Below are positions 29,443 to 39,822 of a stretch of 64,000 bases of DNA, piece after piece. The notes beneath the pieces were generated by a model that was given only the letters and a program-made list of their open reading frames with translations, searched no databases and was not told where the DNA came from. The DNA is from Alcaligenaceae bacterium (GTDB lineage: Bacteria > Pseudomonadota > Gammaproteobacteria > Burkholderiales > Burkholderiaceae_B), in contig JAUNUJ010000001.1 in NCBI GenBank assembly GCA_030538235.1, positions 209,749 to 273,748 of the forward strand. The letters run 5' to 3'. The number at the start of each line of letters is the position of its first letter. Position 1 is the first letter of the stretch. The position numbers and the translations under genes are program-made.

Positions 29443-30060
29443 TTACTTCAGGCGATATAAGTATAGCTCGATACAACGGTTAATCAGGCGATTTTCGCGA
29501 CTGTCATTGCTTGCTAAGGGATCAATGGCGCCGCGGCCTTCTAGTTCGATTCTAGAGCTTCTCAAGCCCTTTTTGATAAGGTAGTTGGCAACGCTATTAG
29601 AGCGATTGAGTGACAGTATCTGGTTTTGCAGATCGTCGCCGCTATTGTCAGTGTGACCAACAATACGTACGCGTAGCTCCTGGCGAGAATTCATTTCCTC
29701 AACCACTTTGTCTAGGATCACATGTGATTTACGATTGATCCGTAGTGTATTGCCTACAAACACTTCTGAGGCGGGAATTAAAAGTCGTAAGCTGCCATCG
29801 TGTACTTGATTAACTTCAATGGGTAGATTGCGAGTATTGCTTTTGTTAATAGCCTCGCTTAGCTCGTGCCAGTTATCAGCTACCCAAGCAAATCGACTGC
29901 TAGTCGCCGGTTGGCCATCTTGATCTACTCTAAAACTACCTTTGCCGCCTTGTTCTGAGCTGGTTAAGGTGCTGCTACAGGCAGTTAAGAGTAGAGCGCA
30001 GGAGATGGCGCCTAGGCGGGATAGTTTGGAAATTGCGGGATAAGAGAGTGTATTACGCAT
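29443..30060 (-). CDS. OmpA-domain lipoprotein
   Basis: A 205-residue outer-membrane lipoprotein with a C-terminal OmpA peptidoglycan-binding domain. The lipobox LTAC (Cys28) follows a hydrophobic signal. The OmpA domain starts near residue 90 and shows VRIVGHTDNSGDDLQNQILSLNR split over the TD-containing loop, then LEGRGAIDPLASN and NRCIELYLY, where NRRVE is usual. Such proteins anchor the outer membrane to the cell wall. It overlaps the end of gph by 8 bases, so it is the last gene of ubiG-gph. Confidence 0.85.
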   Translation of the reverse strand: MRNTLSYPAISKLSRLGAISCALLLTACSSTLTSSEQGGKGSFRVDQDGQPATSSRFAWVADNWHELSEAINKSNTRNLPIEVNQVHDGSLRLLIPASEVFVGNTLRINRKSHVILDKVVEEMNSRQELRVRIVGHTDNSGDDLQNQILSLNRSNSVANYLIKKGLRSSRIELEGRGAIDPLASNDSRENRLINRCIELYLYRLK

Positions 30061-30736
30061 GAATTAAGCCTTTAGTATGAGCATCACCAAATAAGAGTGC
30101 TGTAATCTCTGCAGGATGATGTGCAATTGCGTCGGGTTCACAAGCGACTGCTGCGGCATTGTCCAGACTATAGCCATAAGTTACGGCGATAGTTTTCATG
30201 CCTGCATCTTTACCAGCAATAATATCACGTTCATCGTCGCCTATATACACACATTGACTAGGTTTTTTATCAATTTTTTCTGCTGCATAGATTAGACCGC
30301 CGGGTTCCGGCTTGAAGTAAGGTGTGGTATCGCCGCAAACATTAACGCTGCTACGGCCGCTTATGTTTAAATAATCAAATAATGGAAGGGAGAGGGCTTC
30401 GCTCTTGTTGGTAACAATGCCCCAGAGAAGATTACGTCGCTCGATGGCGTCAAGTAACTCTGTGATTTGAGGAAAGAAGTGACTATTGTCAAGCATGCAC
30501 TGGCTATAGTCCTCTAAAAATCTGTCCCTGAAGTAGGGGTAAACTAAATCTTCCTGATTGAGTTCTAAGGCGACTTTGAGCAATCCTCGAGTGCCTTGGG
30601 AGGCGACGACGCGTAATACTTCAAAGGGTAATGCCGGAAGCTGACATTTTTGGCGTTGTAGATTAGCTGCTAAAGCCAAACCTGGGGCGCTATCAACTAG
30701 TGTGCCATCCAAATCGAACAAAACCGTATCAATCAT
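30053..30736 (-). CDS. gph: Phosphoglycolate phosphatase-type HAD hydrolase
   Basis: A 227-residue HAD-superfamily phosphatase, probably removing 2-phosphoglycolate formed during DNA repair. Motif I is FDLDGTLVDS (residues 7-16), motif II the threonine of GIVTNKS, and motif III/IV VYIGDDERDIIAGKDAGM. Its first codon overlaps the ubiG stop (ATGA), and it overlaps the OmpA-like gene by 8 bases, indicating translational coupling. The ubiG-gph order is common in betaproteobacteria. Confidence 0.88.
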   Translation of the reverse strand: MIDTVLFDLDGTLVDSAPGLALAANLQRQKCQLPALPFEVLRVVASQGTRGLLKVALELNQEDLVYPYFRDRFLEDYSQCMLDNSHFFPQITELLDAIERRNLLWGIVTNKSEALSLPLFDYLNISGRSSVNVCGDTTPYFKPEPGGLIYAAEKIDKKPSQCVYIGDDERDIIAGKDAGMKTIAVTYGYSLDNAAAVACEPDAIAHHPAEITALLFGDAHTKGLIHA

Positions 30737-31446
30737 TTTTGAGCTGCTATAAAGTAATTAACCGTAGCATCTTGCGTGAACGAATAAGTTTTGGAAAATA
30801 CGTTGTAATCGAGGCCTTTAATATCTCTCATAGATAAGCCTGATTGCTCGATGGTTTGACGTAATTCGCTAGGTTTTAATAATTGTTTATAACTGTGAGT
30901 GCCTCTAGGAACCATGCCGAGAATGTATTCGGCAGCCACGATTAATTGTAAAAATGACTTGAGGTTCCGGTTGATGGTAGAGAAAAATACCCAACCACCG
31001 GGTTTTACCATCTGCGCACAGGCACGAATAATCGAATGTGGATCAGGAACGTGTTCTAGCATTTCCATGCAGGTGACCACATCAAAATGTTCAGGATATT
31101 GCTCTGCCATCTCTTCGACGGGGATTTTTTTGTAATTGATTGAAAGCTGACTTTCAAGGCTGTGTAGTCTGGCCACGGTCAGGGATTTCTGTGCCATATC
31201 AATACCGGTGACATTCGCGCCGGCTTTAGCAAGACTTTCGGCCAAGATGCCACCACCGCAACCCACATCAATGATTTCTTTGCCGCTTAGATTGCCGGCG
31301 TGCTCAATAATCCATTGAGCGCGGAGGGGATTGATTTGGTGTAGAGGAGCAAATTCACCCTCGGTGTCCCACCACTTTGAGGCAACAGCGCTAAATTTTT
31401 CGATTTCAGAGGGGTCCACATTGCTATGTTTTGGATTATCACTCAT
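30733..31446 (-). CDS. ubiG: Ubiquinone biosynthesis O-methyltransferase
   Basis: Carries out both O-methylations in ubiquinone synthesis. The 237-residue protein has the family opening (SNVDPSEIEKFSAVASKWWD), SAM motif I IDVGCGGGILAESLA, and the VTCMEMLEHVPDP block. Length matches E. coli UbiG (240). It shares ATGA with gph, and with ubiC at 22.3 kb gives two ubiquinone genes in the window. Confidence 0.95.
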   Translation of the reverse strand: MSDNPKHSNVDPSEIEKFSAVASKWWDTEGEFAPLHQINPLRAQWIIEHAGNLSGKEIIDVGCGGGILAESLAKAGANVTGIDMAQKSLTVARLHSLESQLSINYKKIPVEEMAEQYPEHFDVVTCMEMLEHVPDPHSIIRACAQMVKPGGWVFFSTINRNLKSFLQLIVAAEYILGMVPRGTHSYKQLLKPSELRQTIEQSGLSMRDIKGLDYNVFSKTYSFTQDATVNYFIAAQK

Positions 31447-31487
31447 GGTGTAGGTAATGCTCTCAATAGGGAAGGGTAATGAATAAT

Positions 31488-31517
31488 AAAAAAAGGCTCC
31501 GAAATTAAACGGAGCCT
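31488..31517 (-). terminator. Terminator of ompA
   Basis: AGGCTCCG and CGGAGCCT form an 8-bp stem; on the minus strand it is followed by a run of seven Ts. Confidence 0.85.
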
Positions 31518-31610
31518 ATTGCTAAATCAGTGGTATTTCTGCTACATAGACTTTTAAACAGAGCTCAAAAGCTTAGATAGCAGAAATATATCCCGAAACT
31601 AATTTAATAA

Positions 31611-32177
31611 TTAGTTAGCGCGAGTACCAACGATTTCAATCTCAACACGACGGTTGCGTGCGCGACCTTCGCGAGTAGAGTTGTCAGCGATAGGCTGAGT
31701 CTCACCACGACCAGAAGCGATGATTGAGTCAGCAGGAATACCGCGTGAAATTAGGTAATTCTTAACAGCAGCTGCACGACGCTCAGAAAGACCTTGGTTG
31801 TATGCATCAGAACCAACGCTGTCAGTGTGACCTACAGCAATGATTGACTCTAAAGAAAGCTGTTGAGCTTGTTGAGCAACCTGGTCAAGGATGTTACGAC
31901 CTTCAGGTTTGATGGTTGATTTGTCGAAATCAAAGAATGTGTCAGCGTTAAACGCTACTTTGTTTGCAACCATGTCAGGTGAAGCTGGAGCGCCACAACC
32001 TTGAGCGGCAGTAGCTGGAGTCCAGTAGTTGTTACGCCAGCAGTGCTCGTCTGAACCGTTCATCCAAACGATACCGTAGTTACTAACCCAGTTATCGATA
32101 GTTTGAGCAGATGCTACGCCAGTAGTTGCAGTGGTTGCAACGGCGAATGCTAATGCGAATTTAGAGGCTTTGTTCAT
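31611..32177 (-). CDS. ompA: OmpA-family outer membrane protein
   Basis: A 188-residue exported protein with a signal peptide (residues 1-24, cut after VASA) and a C-terminal OmpA domain: TFFDFDKSTIKPEGRNIL, VGHTDSVGSDAYNQGLSERRA and GRARNRRVEIEI. The N-terminal part is only about 45 residues (WVSNYGIVWMNGSDEHCW), too short for an eight-stranded barrel, as in other betaproteobacterial OmpA proteins of this kind. Strong GGAGAAAC Shine-Dalgarno, restricted codon use and a strong terminator suggest high expression. Confidence 0.92.
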   Translation of the reverse strand: MNKASKFALAFAVATTATTGVASAQTIDNWVSNYGIVWMNGSDEHCWRNNYWTPATAAQGCGAPASPDMVANKVAFNADTFFDFDKSTIKPEGRNILDQVAQQAQQLSLESIIAVGHTDSVGSDAYNQGLSERRAAAVKNYLISRGIPADSIIASGRGETQPIADNSTREGRARNRRVEIEIVGTRAN

Positions 32178-32639
32178 GTTTCTCCTCGATGAGCTAAATA
32201 AAGCTAAAAAGTTACTCGCAGCGAAACCGCCGCAGAATGGAAATCAGGTTTAGTATAGCAATCAATGAAACATCATTCAAAGTGTTTTGAGTAGTTTTTC
32301 CTTGATGCATGTTTAAGATGTTAAATGATTTCCTATTTTTTTGCTTAGCTTAATGCTGTAAGTCGCTGTATTCTAAGGATAAAGAGTTGTTTTTTGGGTC
32401 TCATGTTGTTTATTGGCTACAGTATGTTGTTTATAAACTAAAGTTTTAAGGCTTTTTACTTCCTCGTCTTGTTGTAAAAAAACAAAAAAGTATTTGTTGA
32501 TCATAGGAAAGTGATCCCTATTTGTTTAGTCATAAATTTGTCTCATTGGTCCCTGCTTAGTCGTAGACATTCGATAAATGTTAGAATAGGGGGTTAATTT
32601 TGTGAATTTAAACAGCATTTCTGCTGTTAGCGAGTAAAT
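32178..32639. other. Divergent regulatory region between ompA and gyrA
   Basis: A 462-base AT-rich spacer between two divergent, probably well expressed genes. It must hold both promoters and the long 5' leaders. No convincing -35/-10 pair, no RNA gene and no reading frame could be fixed; TAGAAT at about 32583-32588 is the best -10 candidate for gyrA. Confidence 0.4.
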
Positions 32640-35348
32640 ATGGATTCTTTTGCTAAAGAAACGATTCAAATCTCTTTAGAGCACGAAATGCGTCGTAGTT
32701 ACTTAGACTACGCGATGAGTGTCATAGTTGGACGAGCGCTACCAGATGCGCGAGATGGCTTGAAACCGGTTCATCGTCGCGTACTTTACGCGATGAATGT
32801 CTTAAATAATGATTGGAACCGGCCTCATAAAAAATCTGCCCGTATTGTCGGTGACGTGATCGGTAAATATCACCCGCACGGTGATAGTGCTGTTTATGAC
32901 ACAATTGTTCGTATGGCGCAGGATTTCTCGCTACGTTATACCTTAGTCGATGGTCAGGGTAACTTCGGCTCGATTGATGGTGATGGTGCAGCGGCTATGC
33001 GTTATACCGAAGTTCGTTTATCCAAGATTGCCCATGAGTTACTCGCGGATATTGAGCAGGATACCGTGGATTTCGGCCCTAACTATGATGGTTCCGAGCA
33101 GGAGCCTTTAGTTTTACCTACGCGTTTGCCTAATCTATTGGTAAATGGCAGTTCGGGTATTGCTGTCGGTATGGCCACCAATATCCCGCCCCATAACTTG
33201 GCGGAAGTGGTTGATGGCTGCTTATATGCCTTACGTAATCCGGCTTGTACTATTGATGAATTAATCGCGATTATTCCGGCCCCGGATTTTCCGACCGGCG
33301 GTATTATCTACGGTACTCAGGGTGTTGTTGAGGGCTATCGAACTGGTCGTGGTCGCGTGGTGATGCGCGCCAAAACTCACTTTGAGGAGATTGATCGCGG
33401 TAATCGTCAAGCCATTGTGGTCGATGAGATTCCATATCAGGTTAATAAGAAAACCCTTCAGGAAAAAATTGCCGAATTAGTTAATGACAAGCGCATCGAG
33501 GGTATCTCTGACATTCGTGATGAGTCGGACAAAGACGGCATGCGTTTGGTGATCGAGCTCAAACGCGGCGAAATGCCCGAGGTTGTTCTTAATAATCTGT
33601 TCAAAATGACCCAGCTCCAAGATACCTTTGGGATGAACTTGGTGGCTTTGGTTGATGGTCAACCCCGTTTGCTAAATCTTAAGCAGCTTGTCGATTATTT
33701 CTTGCAGCATCGCCGTGAGGTAGTGACACGTCGTACGGTTTTCCAGTTACGTAAAGCGCGCGATCGCGGTCATGTGCTCGAGGGTCTGGCTGTTGCTTTA
33801 GCTAATATCGACGAGTTTATTCGTATTATTCGCGCCGCCCCTACACCGCCGGTGGCTCGTGAAGAATTAATGTCTCGTGAATGGGATGCTTCTCTAGTGC
33901 GCACTATGTTAGCCGCCGCTGATGAGGGTAGTGTGATGGGAGGCTCTGCAGCCTATCGCCCTGAAGATCTTGATCCCGAGTATGGTTTACAGGCAAACGG
34001 TTTATATCGCTTAAGTGACGTGCAGGCGCAAGAAATTCTTAATATGCGTCTACAACGTCTGACCGGTCTTGAACAAGAAAAAATCGTTGGCGAATATGAA
34101 GAGGTGATGCTGTTAATTGCTGACCTGATTGATATTTTATCTAAACCTGAGCGTATTTCCGATATCATCGCCGAGGAATTGCAAGCTATCAAGACAGAGT
34201 TTAGCGTTAATGCCAAAGACGAACGTCGCTCTACTATTGAGGTCAATGCCTTTGAGATCGATATGGAGGATTTAATTACTCCGGCCGATATGGTGGTGAC
34301 CTTATCCCAAGAGGGTTATATCAAGAGTCAGCCTTTATCCGAGTATCGCTCACAACGTCGCGGCGGTCGCGGTAAGCAGGCGACCTCTATGAAAGAGGAT
34401 GATGTCATTGACAGCTTATTTATCGCCAATACTCACGACTATTTGCTATGTTTCTCAAATCATGGGCGCATGTATTGGCTCAAGGTCTATACCGTTCCAC
34501 AGGGTGGTCGTAACTCGCGCGGTCGTCCGATCGTTAACCTTTTCCCCTTGGCCGAAGGCGAGCGAATTAACGTGATCTTGCCGGTCAAAGAGTTTACTGA
34601 GGACCAATATGTCTTCATGGCAACCTCTAAAGGTACCGTTAAAAAAACCCCATTAGCAGATTTTTCTAATCCGCGACGTGGCGGCATTATTGCAGTTAAT
34701 CTTGATGAGGGAGACTTCCTGATCGGTGCTGAGCTAACTGATGGTAAACACGATGTGATGCTGTTTTCCGACGAGGGTAAGTCAGTGCGCTTTGATGAAG
34801 AAGATGTTCGTCCTATGGGACGTAATGCTCGCGGTGTCCGCGGGATGAATCTAGATGCTGATCAGTTGGTGATTGCATTGTTGGTTGCGGACAACGAAGA
34901 GCGTAGTGTTCTCACCGCCACCGAAAACGGTTTCGGTAAGCGCACTTCTATTGCCGAATACCCTCGCCATAGACGCGGCAACAAAGGGGTGATTGCTATT
35001 CAAACATCCGAGCGTAATGGTAAGGTTGTTGGCGCAGTCTTGGTCGAAGAAAGTGATGAGATTATGCTGATTACCTCGGCTGGCGTCTTGGTTCGTACCG
35101 AAGTAGAACAAATTCGCGAAATGGGTCGGGCCACTCAGGGCGTTACTTTGATTAGTTGCGATGAGGGCGACTTCTTAACCGGTGTTAAGCGTGTGGTAGA
35201 AAGTGATTTAGACGAATCTGATGATGAAAATGGCATTGATGACCCTGATTTAGACGAAGTCGAAGCAGAGGAGCAGGATCAGGATCAGAATCAGCTCAGT
35301 GATAATAACCAAGCTCCCGAGTCTGATGATTCTGTGGAAGAGGAATAA
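32640..35348 (+). CDS. gyrA: DNA gyrase subunit A
   Basis: The breakage-reunion subunit of gyrase, which introduces negative supercoils with GyrB. The 902-residue protein has the catalytic Tyr122 (AMRYTE), the quinolone-resistance region with the sensitive residues Ser83 and Asp87, and the GyrA box QRRGGRG at 572-578 followed by the beta-pinwheel repeats. The tail after about residue 850 is strongly acidic and Gln/Asn-rich. It heads a run in which gaps are short (serC starts 6 bases after its stop). Confidence 0.98.
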   Translation: MDSFAKETIQISLEHEMRRSYLDYAMSVIVGRALPDARDGLKPVHRRVLYAMNVLNNDWNRPHKKSARIVGDVIGKYHPHGDSAVYDTIVRMAQDFSLRYTLVDGQGNFGSIDGDGAAAMRYTEVRLSKIAHELLADIEQDTVDFGPNYDGSEQEPLVLPTRLPNLLVNGSSGIAVGMATNIPPHNLAEVVDGCLYALRNPACTIDELIAIIPAPDFPTGGIIYGTQGVVEGYRTGRGRVVMRAKTHFEEIDRGNRQAIVVDEIPYQVNKKTLQEKIAELVNDKRIEGISDIRDESDKDGMRLVIELKRGEMPEVVLNNLFKMTQLQDTFGMNLVALVDGQPRLLNLKQLVDYFLQHRREVVTRRTVFQLRKARDRGHVLEGLAVALANIDEFIRIIRAAPTPPVAREELMSREWDASLVRTMLAAADEGSVMGGSAAYRPEDLDPEYGLQANGLYRLSDVQAQEILNMRLQRLTGLEQEKIVGEYEEVMLLIADLIDILSKPERISDIIAEELQAIKTEFSVNAKDERRSTIEVNAFEIDMEDLITPADMVVTLSQEGYIKSQPLSEYRSQRRGGRGKQATSMKEDDVIDSLFIANTHDYLLCFSNHGRMYWLKVYTVPQGGRNSRGRPIVNLFPLAEGERINVILPVKEFTEDQYVFMATSKGTVKKTPLADFSNPRRGGIIAVNLDEGDFLIGAELTDGKHDVMLFSDEGKSVRFDEEDVRPMGRNARGVRGMNLDADQLVIALLVADNEERSVLTATENGFGKRTSIAEYPRHRRGNKGVIAIQTSERNGKVVGAVLVEESDEIMLITSAGVLVRTEVEQIREMGRATQGVTLISCDEGDFLTGVKRVVESDLDESDDENGIDDPDLDEVEAEEQDQDQNQLSDNNQAPESDDSVEEE

Positions 35349-35354
35349 CAATAT

Positions 35355-36485
35355 ATGAAACAGTTTTGGAATTTTTCGGCCGGACCTTCTGTATTACCAA
35401 AGGAAGTGTTACAGCTAGCCGCTGAAGAAATGCTTGATTGGCACGGAAGTGGTCAGTCTGTGATGGAGATGAGCCACCGTGGTCCTGAGTTTACGCAGAT
35501 TTGTGATGAAGCTGAGGATGATTTACGCAAGCTCTTAGGCGTTGGGGATGAGTGGGCAGTCTTTTTCACTCAAGGTGGTGCCACAGCACAAAATGCCATT
35601 TTGCCGATGAACTTGATTGCCTTAAAAGAGGGCAAAAGCGCCGATTATGTTTTAACCGGCTCATGGTCTAACAAGGCCTACAAAGAAGCGGTAGCTTACG
35701 GTGATATGCGTGTAGCGGCGAGTAGTGCAGAAGCGCGCGAGATTGACGGCGTCGAGTATAAGCCTTGGCATTGGGCCCCTGATTTCAGCGAATGGCAGGT
35801 AAATCCTAATGCCTCTTATCTGCATTACTGCAGCAATGAAACCATTGGTGGTGTCGAGTATGGTGACTTACCTGACAAAGCAGCAATCGGTGCAGAAAAT
35901 GTGCCCTTAATTCTGGACACTTCATCGCATTTCTTAGCGCGTGATTGGAATCTTGATGGGATCGACATGATGTACGCAGGTGCCCAGAAAAATGCCGGAC
36001 CTGCAGGGACTACCATTGTGGTGATTCGTCGTGAGTTAATTGGTCAATGTCAGGAGGTTTGTCCTGATGTCTTTGATTATAAAAACGTCGCTGAAGCCAG
36101 ATCGCGTTTTAATACACCGCCAACTTACAGTATTTATATGTCTGGGCTCGTCTTTAAATGGCTCTTAGCGCAGGGCGGCTTAGCTGCGATCGAGCAAAAG
36201 AACCATGCCAAAGCCAAGTTGTTGTATGACTATATCGATAGTACTGGTTTTTATCAAAACTTTGTGCAGCCGGCTTATCGTTCAATTATGAACGTGCCAT
36301 TTGTGACCGGTGATGCTGAATTAGATGCTAAGTTTCTGAGTGGTGCCAAAGAACAGGGTTTATTAAACCTTAAAGGTCATAAATCTGTGGGTGGGATGCG
36401 CGCGTCTATTTATAATGCGATGCCGACAGAAGGTGTGCAAGCATTAATTGACTATATGAAAGAATTTGAGCGTCAAAACGGATAA
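35355..36485 (+). CDS. serC: Phosphoserine aminotransferase
   Basis: A PLP enzyme converting 3-phosphohydroxypyruvate to phosphoserine, and also serving pyridoxal phosphate synthesis. The 376-residue protein begins with the typical [13 protein letters not shown] and has the PLP lysine in [12 protein letters not shown]. It sits 6 bases after gyrA and 6 bases before pheA in the classic serC-pheA arrangement. Confidence 0.97.
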   Translation: MKQFWNFSAGPSVLPKEVLQLAAEEMLDWHGSGQSVMEMSHRGPEFTQICDEAEDDLRKLLGVGDEWAVFFTQGGATAQNAILPMNLIALKEGKSADYVLTGSWSNKAYKEAVAYGDMRVAASSAEAREIDGVEYKPWHWAPDFSEWQVNPNASYLHYCSNETIGGVEYGDLPDKAAIGAENVPLILDTSSHFLARDWNLDGIDMMYAGAQKNAGPAGTTIVVIRRELIGQCQEVCPDVFDYKNVAEARSRFNTPPTYSIYMSGLVFKWLLAQGGLAAIEQKNHAKAKLLYDYIDSTGFYQNFVQPAYRSIMNVPFVTGDAELDAKFLSGAKEQGLLNLKGHKSVGGMRASIYNAMPTEGVQALIDYMKEFERQNG

Positions 36486-36491
36486 TTAACT

Positions 36492-37595
36492 ATGAGCAGC
36501 GAATTAAATCAGTTACTTAAGCCATTGCGCGATAAGATCGATGCGATTGATCATCAGATACTTGATTTGCTTAATCAACGCGCCCAAACAGCTATTGAGG
36601 TAGGCAAGGTCAAGCATGCTTTTGATGCCGATGATGCTGTGTTGAAGCCTGAGCGTGAGGCTCAGGTTATTGGTGCTTTACAAAAAGATAATCTTTACGG
36701 TACTTTTCCTAATTCCTCGGTTGAGGCGGTTTGGACAGAGATTATTTCAGCCTGTCGCGGTTTGGAGCGTGGCTTAACGATTGCTTATTTAGGGCCTAAG
36801 GGGTCTTTTTCTGAGCAGGCGGCCTATGAGTTTTATGGTCATGCGGTGCAGATGTTGGAATGTCCATCTTTTGATGAAGTTTTTAGAGCTGTTGAGGCGG
36901 GACAGGCCGATGTTGGTATGGTGCCGGTAGAAAATTCAACCGAGGGAGCGGTCAATCGCACCCAAGATCTTTTGCTGAGTACCACCCTCAAGGTTCACGG
37001 TGAGCGAACTTTGCCCATTCGTCATTGTTTAATGACCAAGACTGGTGAGATGAAGGGGGTGGAACGGATTATGGCTCATCCTCAGTCCTTAGCTCAATGT
37101 CATCAGTGGCTCTCAGTTAATTACCCTAATTTACCACGAGAGCCGGCCGCCAGTAATTCAGATGCTGCCCGCATCGCGGCTGAAGATCCGACGGTTGCGG
37201 CAATTGCCGGAAAGCATGCGGCTCAAGCCTGGGATTTAACCATGGTATCTGAAAACATCCAAGATGATGCAAATAACAAAACACGCTTCCTAGCGATTGG
37301 ACATATTATCAATCAGGCCAGTGGCGATGATCAGACTAGCCTAATTGTAGCGGTACCGAATCGTGTTGGTGCCTTGCATGATTTAATTGCACCTTTTTTA
37401 AATCACGGCGTCTCTATGTGTCGTTTTGAGTCTCGTCCGGCGCGTACCGGTCAGTGGCAATATTATTTCTATATTGATATATTGGGTCATCTTGATGACG
37501 AAAATATCCGCGCGGCCTTATGTGACTTAGAGGAACAATCCTCATTCTTGAAGATTCTCGGTTCTTATCCGCGTCATAATAATCCTACGGCGTAG
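36492..37595 (+). CDS. pheA: Bifunctional chorismate mutase/prephenate dehydratase
   Basis: Turns chorismate into prephenate and then phenylpyruvate for phenylalanine synthesis. In 367 residues there are three parts: an AroQ chorismate mutase (1-90; LRDKIDAIDHQILDLLNQRA), the prephenate dehydratase (about 95-275; AYLGPKGSFSEQAA, NSTEGAVNRTQD and the KTRF motif) and a C-terminal ACT domain (from about 280; SLIVAVPNRVGALHDL, ESRPAR) through which phenylalanine feeds back. Confidence 0.96.
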   Translation: MSSELNQLLKPLRDKIDAIDHQILDLLNQRAQTAIEVGKVKHAFDADDAVLKPEREAQVIGALQKDNLYGTFPNSSVEAVWTEIISACRGLERGLTIAYLGPKGSFSEQAAYEFYGHAVQMLECPSFDEVFRAVEAGQADVGMVPVENSTEGAVNRTQDLLLSTTLKVHGERTLPIRHCLMTKTGEMKGVERIMAHPQSLAQCHQWLSVNYPNLPREPAASNSDAARIAAEDPTVAAIAGKHAAQAWDLTMVSENIQDDANNKTRFLAIGHIINQASGDDQTSLIVAVPNRVGALHDLIAPFLNHGVSMCRFESRPARTGQWQYYFYIDILGHLDDENIRAALCDLEEQSSFLKILGSYPRHNNPTA

Positions 37596-37626
37596 ATTTA
37601 ATTGTTATAAAAAGAAAATTATCCAT

Positions 37627-38787
37627 ATGAACGATTTAAACTTAACTAAAGATAGTTCGTCTGCTGAGTCAGCGTTTGCCGTACCGGCTAATATCCGTGC
37701 CATTAGTCCCTATCGAGCAGGTAAGCCTAGCAGTGAGTTAGCGCGAGAGTTTGGTTTAGAGCCTGCTTCGATTGTGAAATTAGCTTCAAATGAAAATCCC
37801 TTAGGCTTTTCGCCTCGTGTCAAGCAAGCCTTAATCGATTATTTAAGTGCAAATTCTCCGGCTGAGTTAGGTCGTTATCCTGACCCCAATGCCTTTGATT
37901 TAAAAGCTGTTTTGGCTAAGCATTACGGTGTTGATATGGCCAATATCACCATCGGTAACGGTTCCAATGATTTACTGGAAATCGTCTCCTTGGCCTTTTT
38001 AGATGAAACGGCTTCAGCTGTTTATTCGGAAAATGCATTTGTCGTTTATAACCTTAGTACGCAGGCTCGTGGTGCGCGTCATTTGGCGGTGCCAAGCAAG
38101 GAACTGGGTCTTGATCTGGAGCGTATGTTTGATGCGATCGAAGAGGATACACGTCTGGTCTATATTTCTAATCCAAATAATCCTACCGGCAGCTTTCATC
38201 CTAAAGAAGAAATCATAGCTTTCTTGGCGCGTGTTCAAGCGAGTCGAGGGAATAAAACCTTGGTTGTGCTTGATGAGGCATATAACGAATACCTTGATCC
38301 CGAATTGCGTTTCAATAGCGCCGATTTGCTGTCAAAATACCCTAATTTAGTGGTTCTTCGCACCTTCTCCAAGGCCTATGGCTTAGCAGGTTTACGGGTG
38401 GGTTTTGCGATCGCCCATGCTGAGGTCACGGATTATTTGAACCGTGTGCGCCAGCCTTTCAATGTCAATACTTTGGCTCAAATCGCCGCCATTGTAGCGC
38501 TCGAAGATGAGGAGTTTCTTGAGCAAACATATCAGATGAATAAAGCCGGTAAAGCGTATTTAACCGCAGCGTTTGATCGTATGGGCATTGCTTATGTGCC
38601 TAGCTATACTAATTTTATTTTATTTGAAATGAACCAAGGCCCCAAAGTAGCGCAGGCATTATTATCCAAAGGCGTGATAGTGCGCCCGGTGGTGGGTGAT
38701 GGTTTGCCGAATCACTTGCGTGTATCGATCGGTACCGAAGAAGAAAATCACCGCTTTATCGCCGCTTTACAAGAGGTCTTTGCTTAA
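37627..38787 (+). CDS. hisC: Histidinol-phosphate aminotransferase
   Basis: A 386-residue PLP aminotransferase of the HisC family. The PLP lysine lies in FSKAYGLAGLRVG, and SNPNNPTGS and the N-terminal IVKLASNENPLGFSP are conserved. Inside an aromatic cluster it may also transaminate prephenate or aromatic keto acids, as some HisC paralogues do, so histidine synthesis need not be its only role. It overlaps tyrA by one base (TAATG). Confidence 0.9.
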   Translation: MNDLNLTKDSSSAESAFAVPANIRAISPYRAGKPSSELAREFGLEPASIVKLASNENPLGFSPRVKQALIDYLSANSPAELGRYPDPNAFDLKAVLAKHYGVDMANITIGNGSNDLLEIVSLAFLDETASAVYSENAFVVYNLSTQARGARHLAVPSKELGLDLERMFDAIEEDTRLVYISNPNNPTGSFHPKEEIIAFLARVQASRGNKTLVVLDEAYNEYLDPELRFNSADLLSKYPNLVVLRTFSKAYGLAGLRVGFAIAHAEVTDYLNRVRQPFNVNTLAQIAAIVALEDEEFLEQTYQMNKAGKAYLTAAFDRMGIAYVPSYTNFILFEMNQGPKVAQALLSKGVIVRPVVGDGLPNHLRVSIGTEEENHRFIAALQEVFA

Positions 38788-39743
38788 TGCCTAAACTGCT
38801 TCCGGCTTCTTCTTTAAGTGAGGCAATTCGTGTCAGTTTTGATGATGGGATTGCACGAGTTGAAAATCAGGCTAAGCCTGAGCCTTTTAAGACGGTCGGT
38901 ATTGTCGGTGCCGGTTTAATCGGCGGTTCTTTTGCTTTAGCGCTCAAAAGGGCGGGTCTCTGTGAGCGGATCATTGCTTCCGGTAGACAACAAAGTAGTT
39001 TGTTAAATGCCAAGGCACTCGGTGTCATTGATGATGTGGTCACCATGGAGTATTTAGCGGCACATGCAAATTTAATTTTTATTGCCGTGCCGGTTAAAGC
39101 GTTTGGAGCTGTTTTTGAACAGCTAGTCCCCAGTCTGTCCGAAAAAGCGATTATTACGGATGGCGGTAGCACCAAATATGATCTGATCGTTGAAGCGAGA
39201 GCTATTTTGGGTGAACGAATTCGACAATTTGTGCCATTGCATCCTATTGCCGGCTCGCATCAGTCCGGTGCTGCCGCTGCACGTAGTGATTTATATGAAG
39301 ATCGTAAGTTGATTATTACGCCTTTAGAGGAAAACTCGCTTGAAGATATTGGCTTAATGGCAGCAACTTGGCAGGCTATCGGTGCCGCAGTGTACTGTAT
39401 GGATGCGCAAATACACGATAAGATTTTTGCCGCGACCAGTCATTTTCCGCACTATATCTGTGCAGCCTATATGAATAACTTGTTAGCTACGGAGCACAGC
39501 GATTTATTTTTAACCATGGCCGGTACCGGTTTTAAGGATTTCACCCGTATTGCCGCAAGTTCGCCTGAGATGTGGAACGATATTTTTTATGCTAACAAAG
39601 CAGCCATGCTCCAACAGTTGGATGGGTTTATGCAGCAATTGACTGAGGCCAGAGCTTATTTAGAGGATAATCAAGAGGACAAGATGTTTGATTGGTTTAA
39701 GCAAGCTTCTGATGCTAGAAAAAACTGGCATTTAAAATCCTGA
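38787..39743 (+). CDS. tyrA: Prephenate dehydrogenase
   Basis: Oxidatively decarboxylates prephenate to 4-hydroxyphenylpyruvate with NAD for tyrosine synthesis. The 318-residue protein has the Rossmann motif GIVGAGLIGGSFA at about residues 33-45, preceded by an unusual 30-residue N-terminal stretch, then DGGSTK and HPIAGSHQSGAAAA, a substrate-binding block. No chorismate mutase or ACT domain is attached. Translation is coupled to hisC. Confidence 0.94.
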   Translation: MPKLLPASSLSEAIRVSFDDGIARVENQAKPEPFKTVGIVGAGLIGGSFALALKRAGLCERIIASGRQQSSLLNAKALGVIDDVVTMEYLAAHANLIFIAVPVKAFGAVFEQLVPSLSEKAIITDGGSTKYDLIVEARAILGERIRQFVPLHPIAGSHQSGAAAARSDLYEDRKLIITPLEENSLEDIGLMAATWQAIGAAVYCMDAQIHDKIFAATSHFPHYICAAYMNNLLATEHSDLFLTMAGTGFKDFTRIAASSPEMWNDIFYANKAAMLQQLDGFMQQLTEARAYLEDNQEDKMFDWFKQASDARKNWHLKS

Positions 39744-39822
39744 TGCCTTGACTGCTTTTAGTAATTTATCATCATCTTTTTGTTTAAGCTTAAATTAATC
39801 AAAAGATTTTCGGGAGAATACT

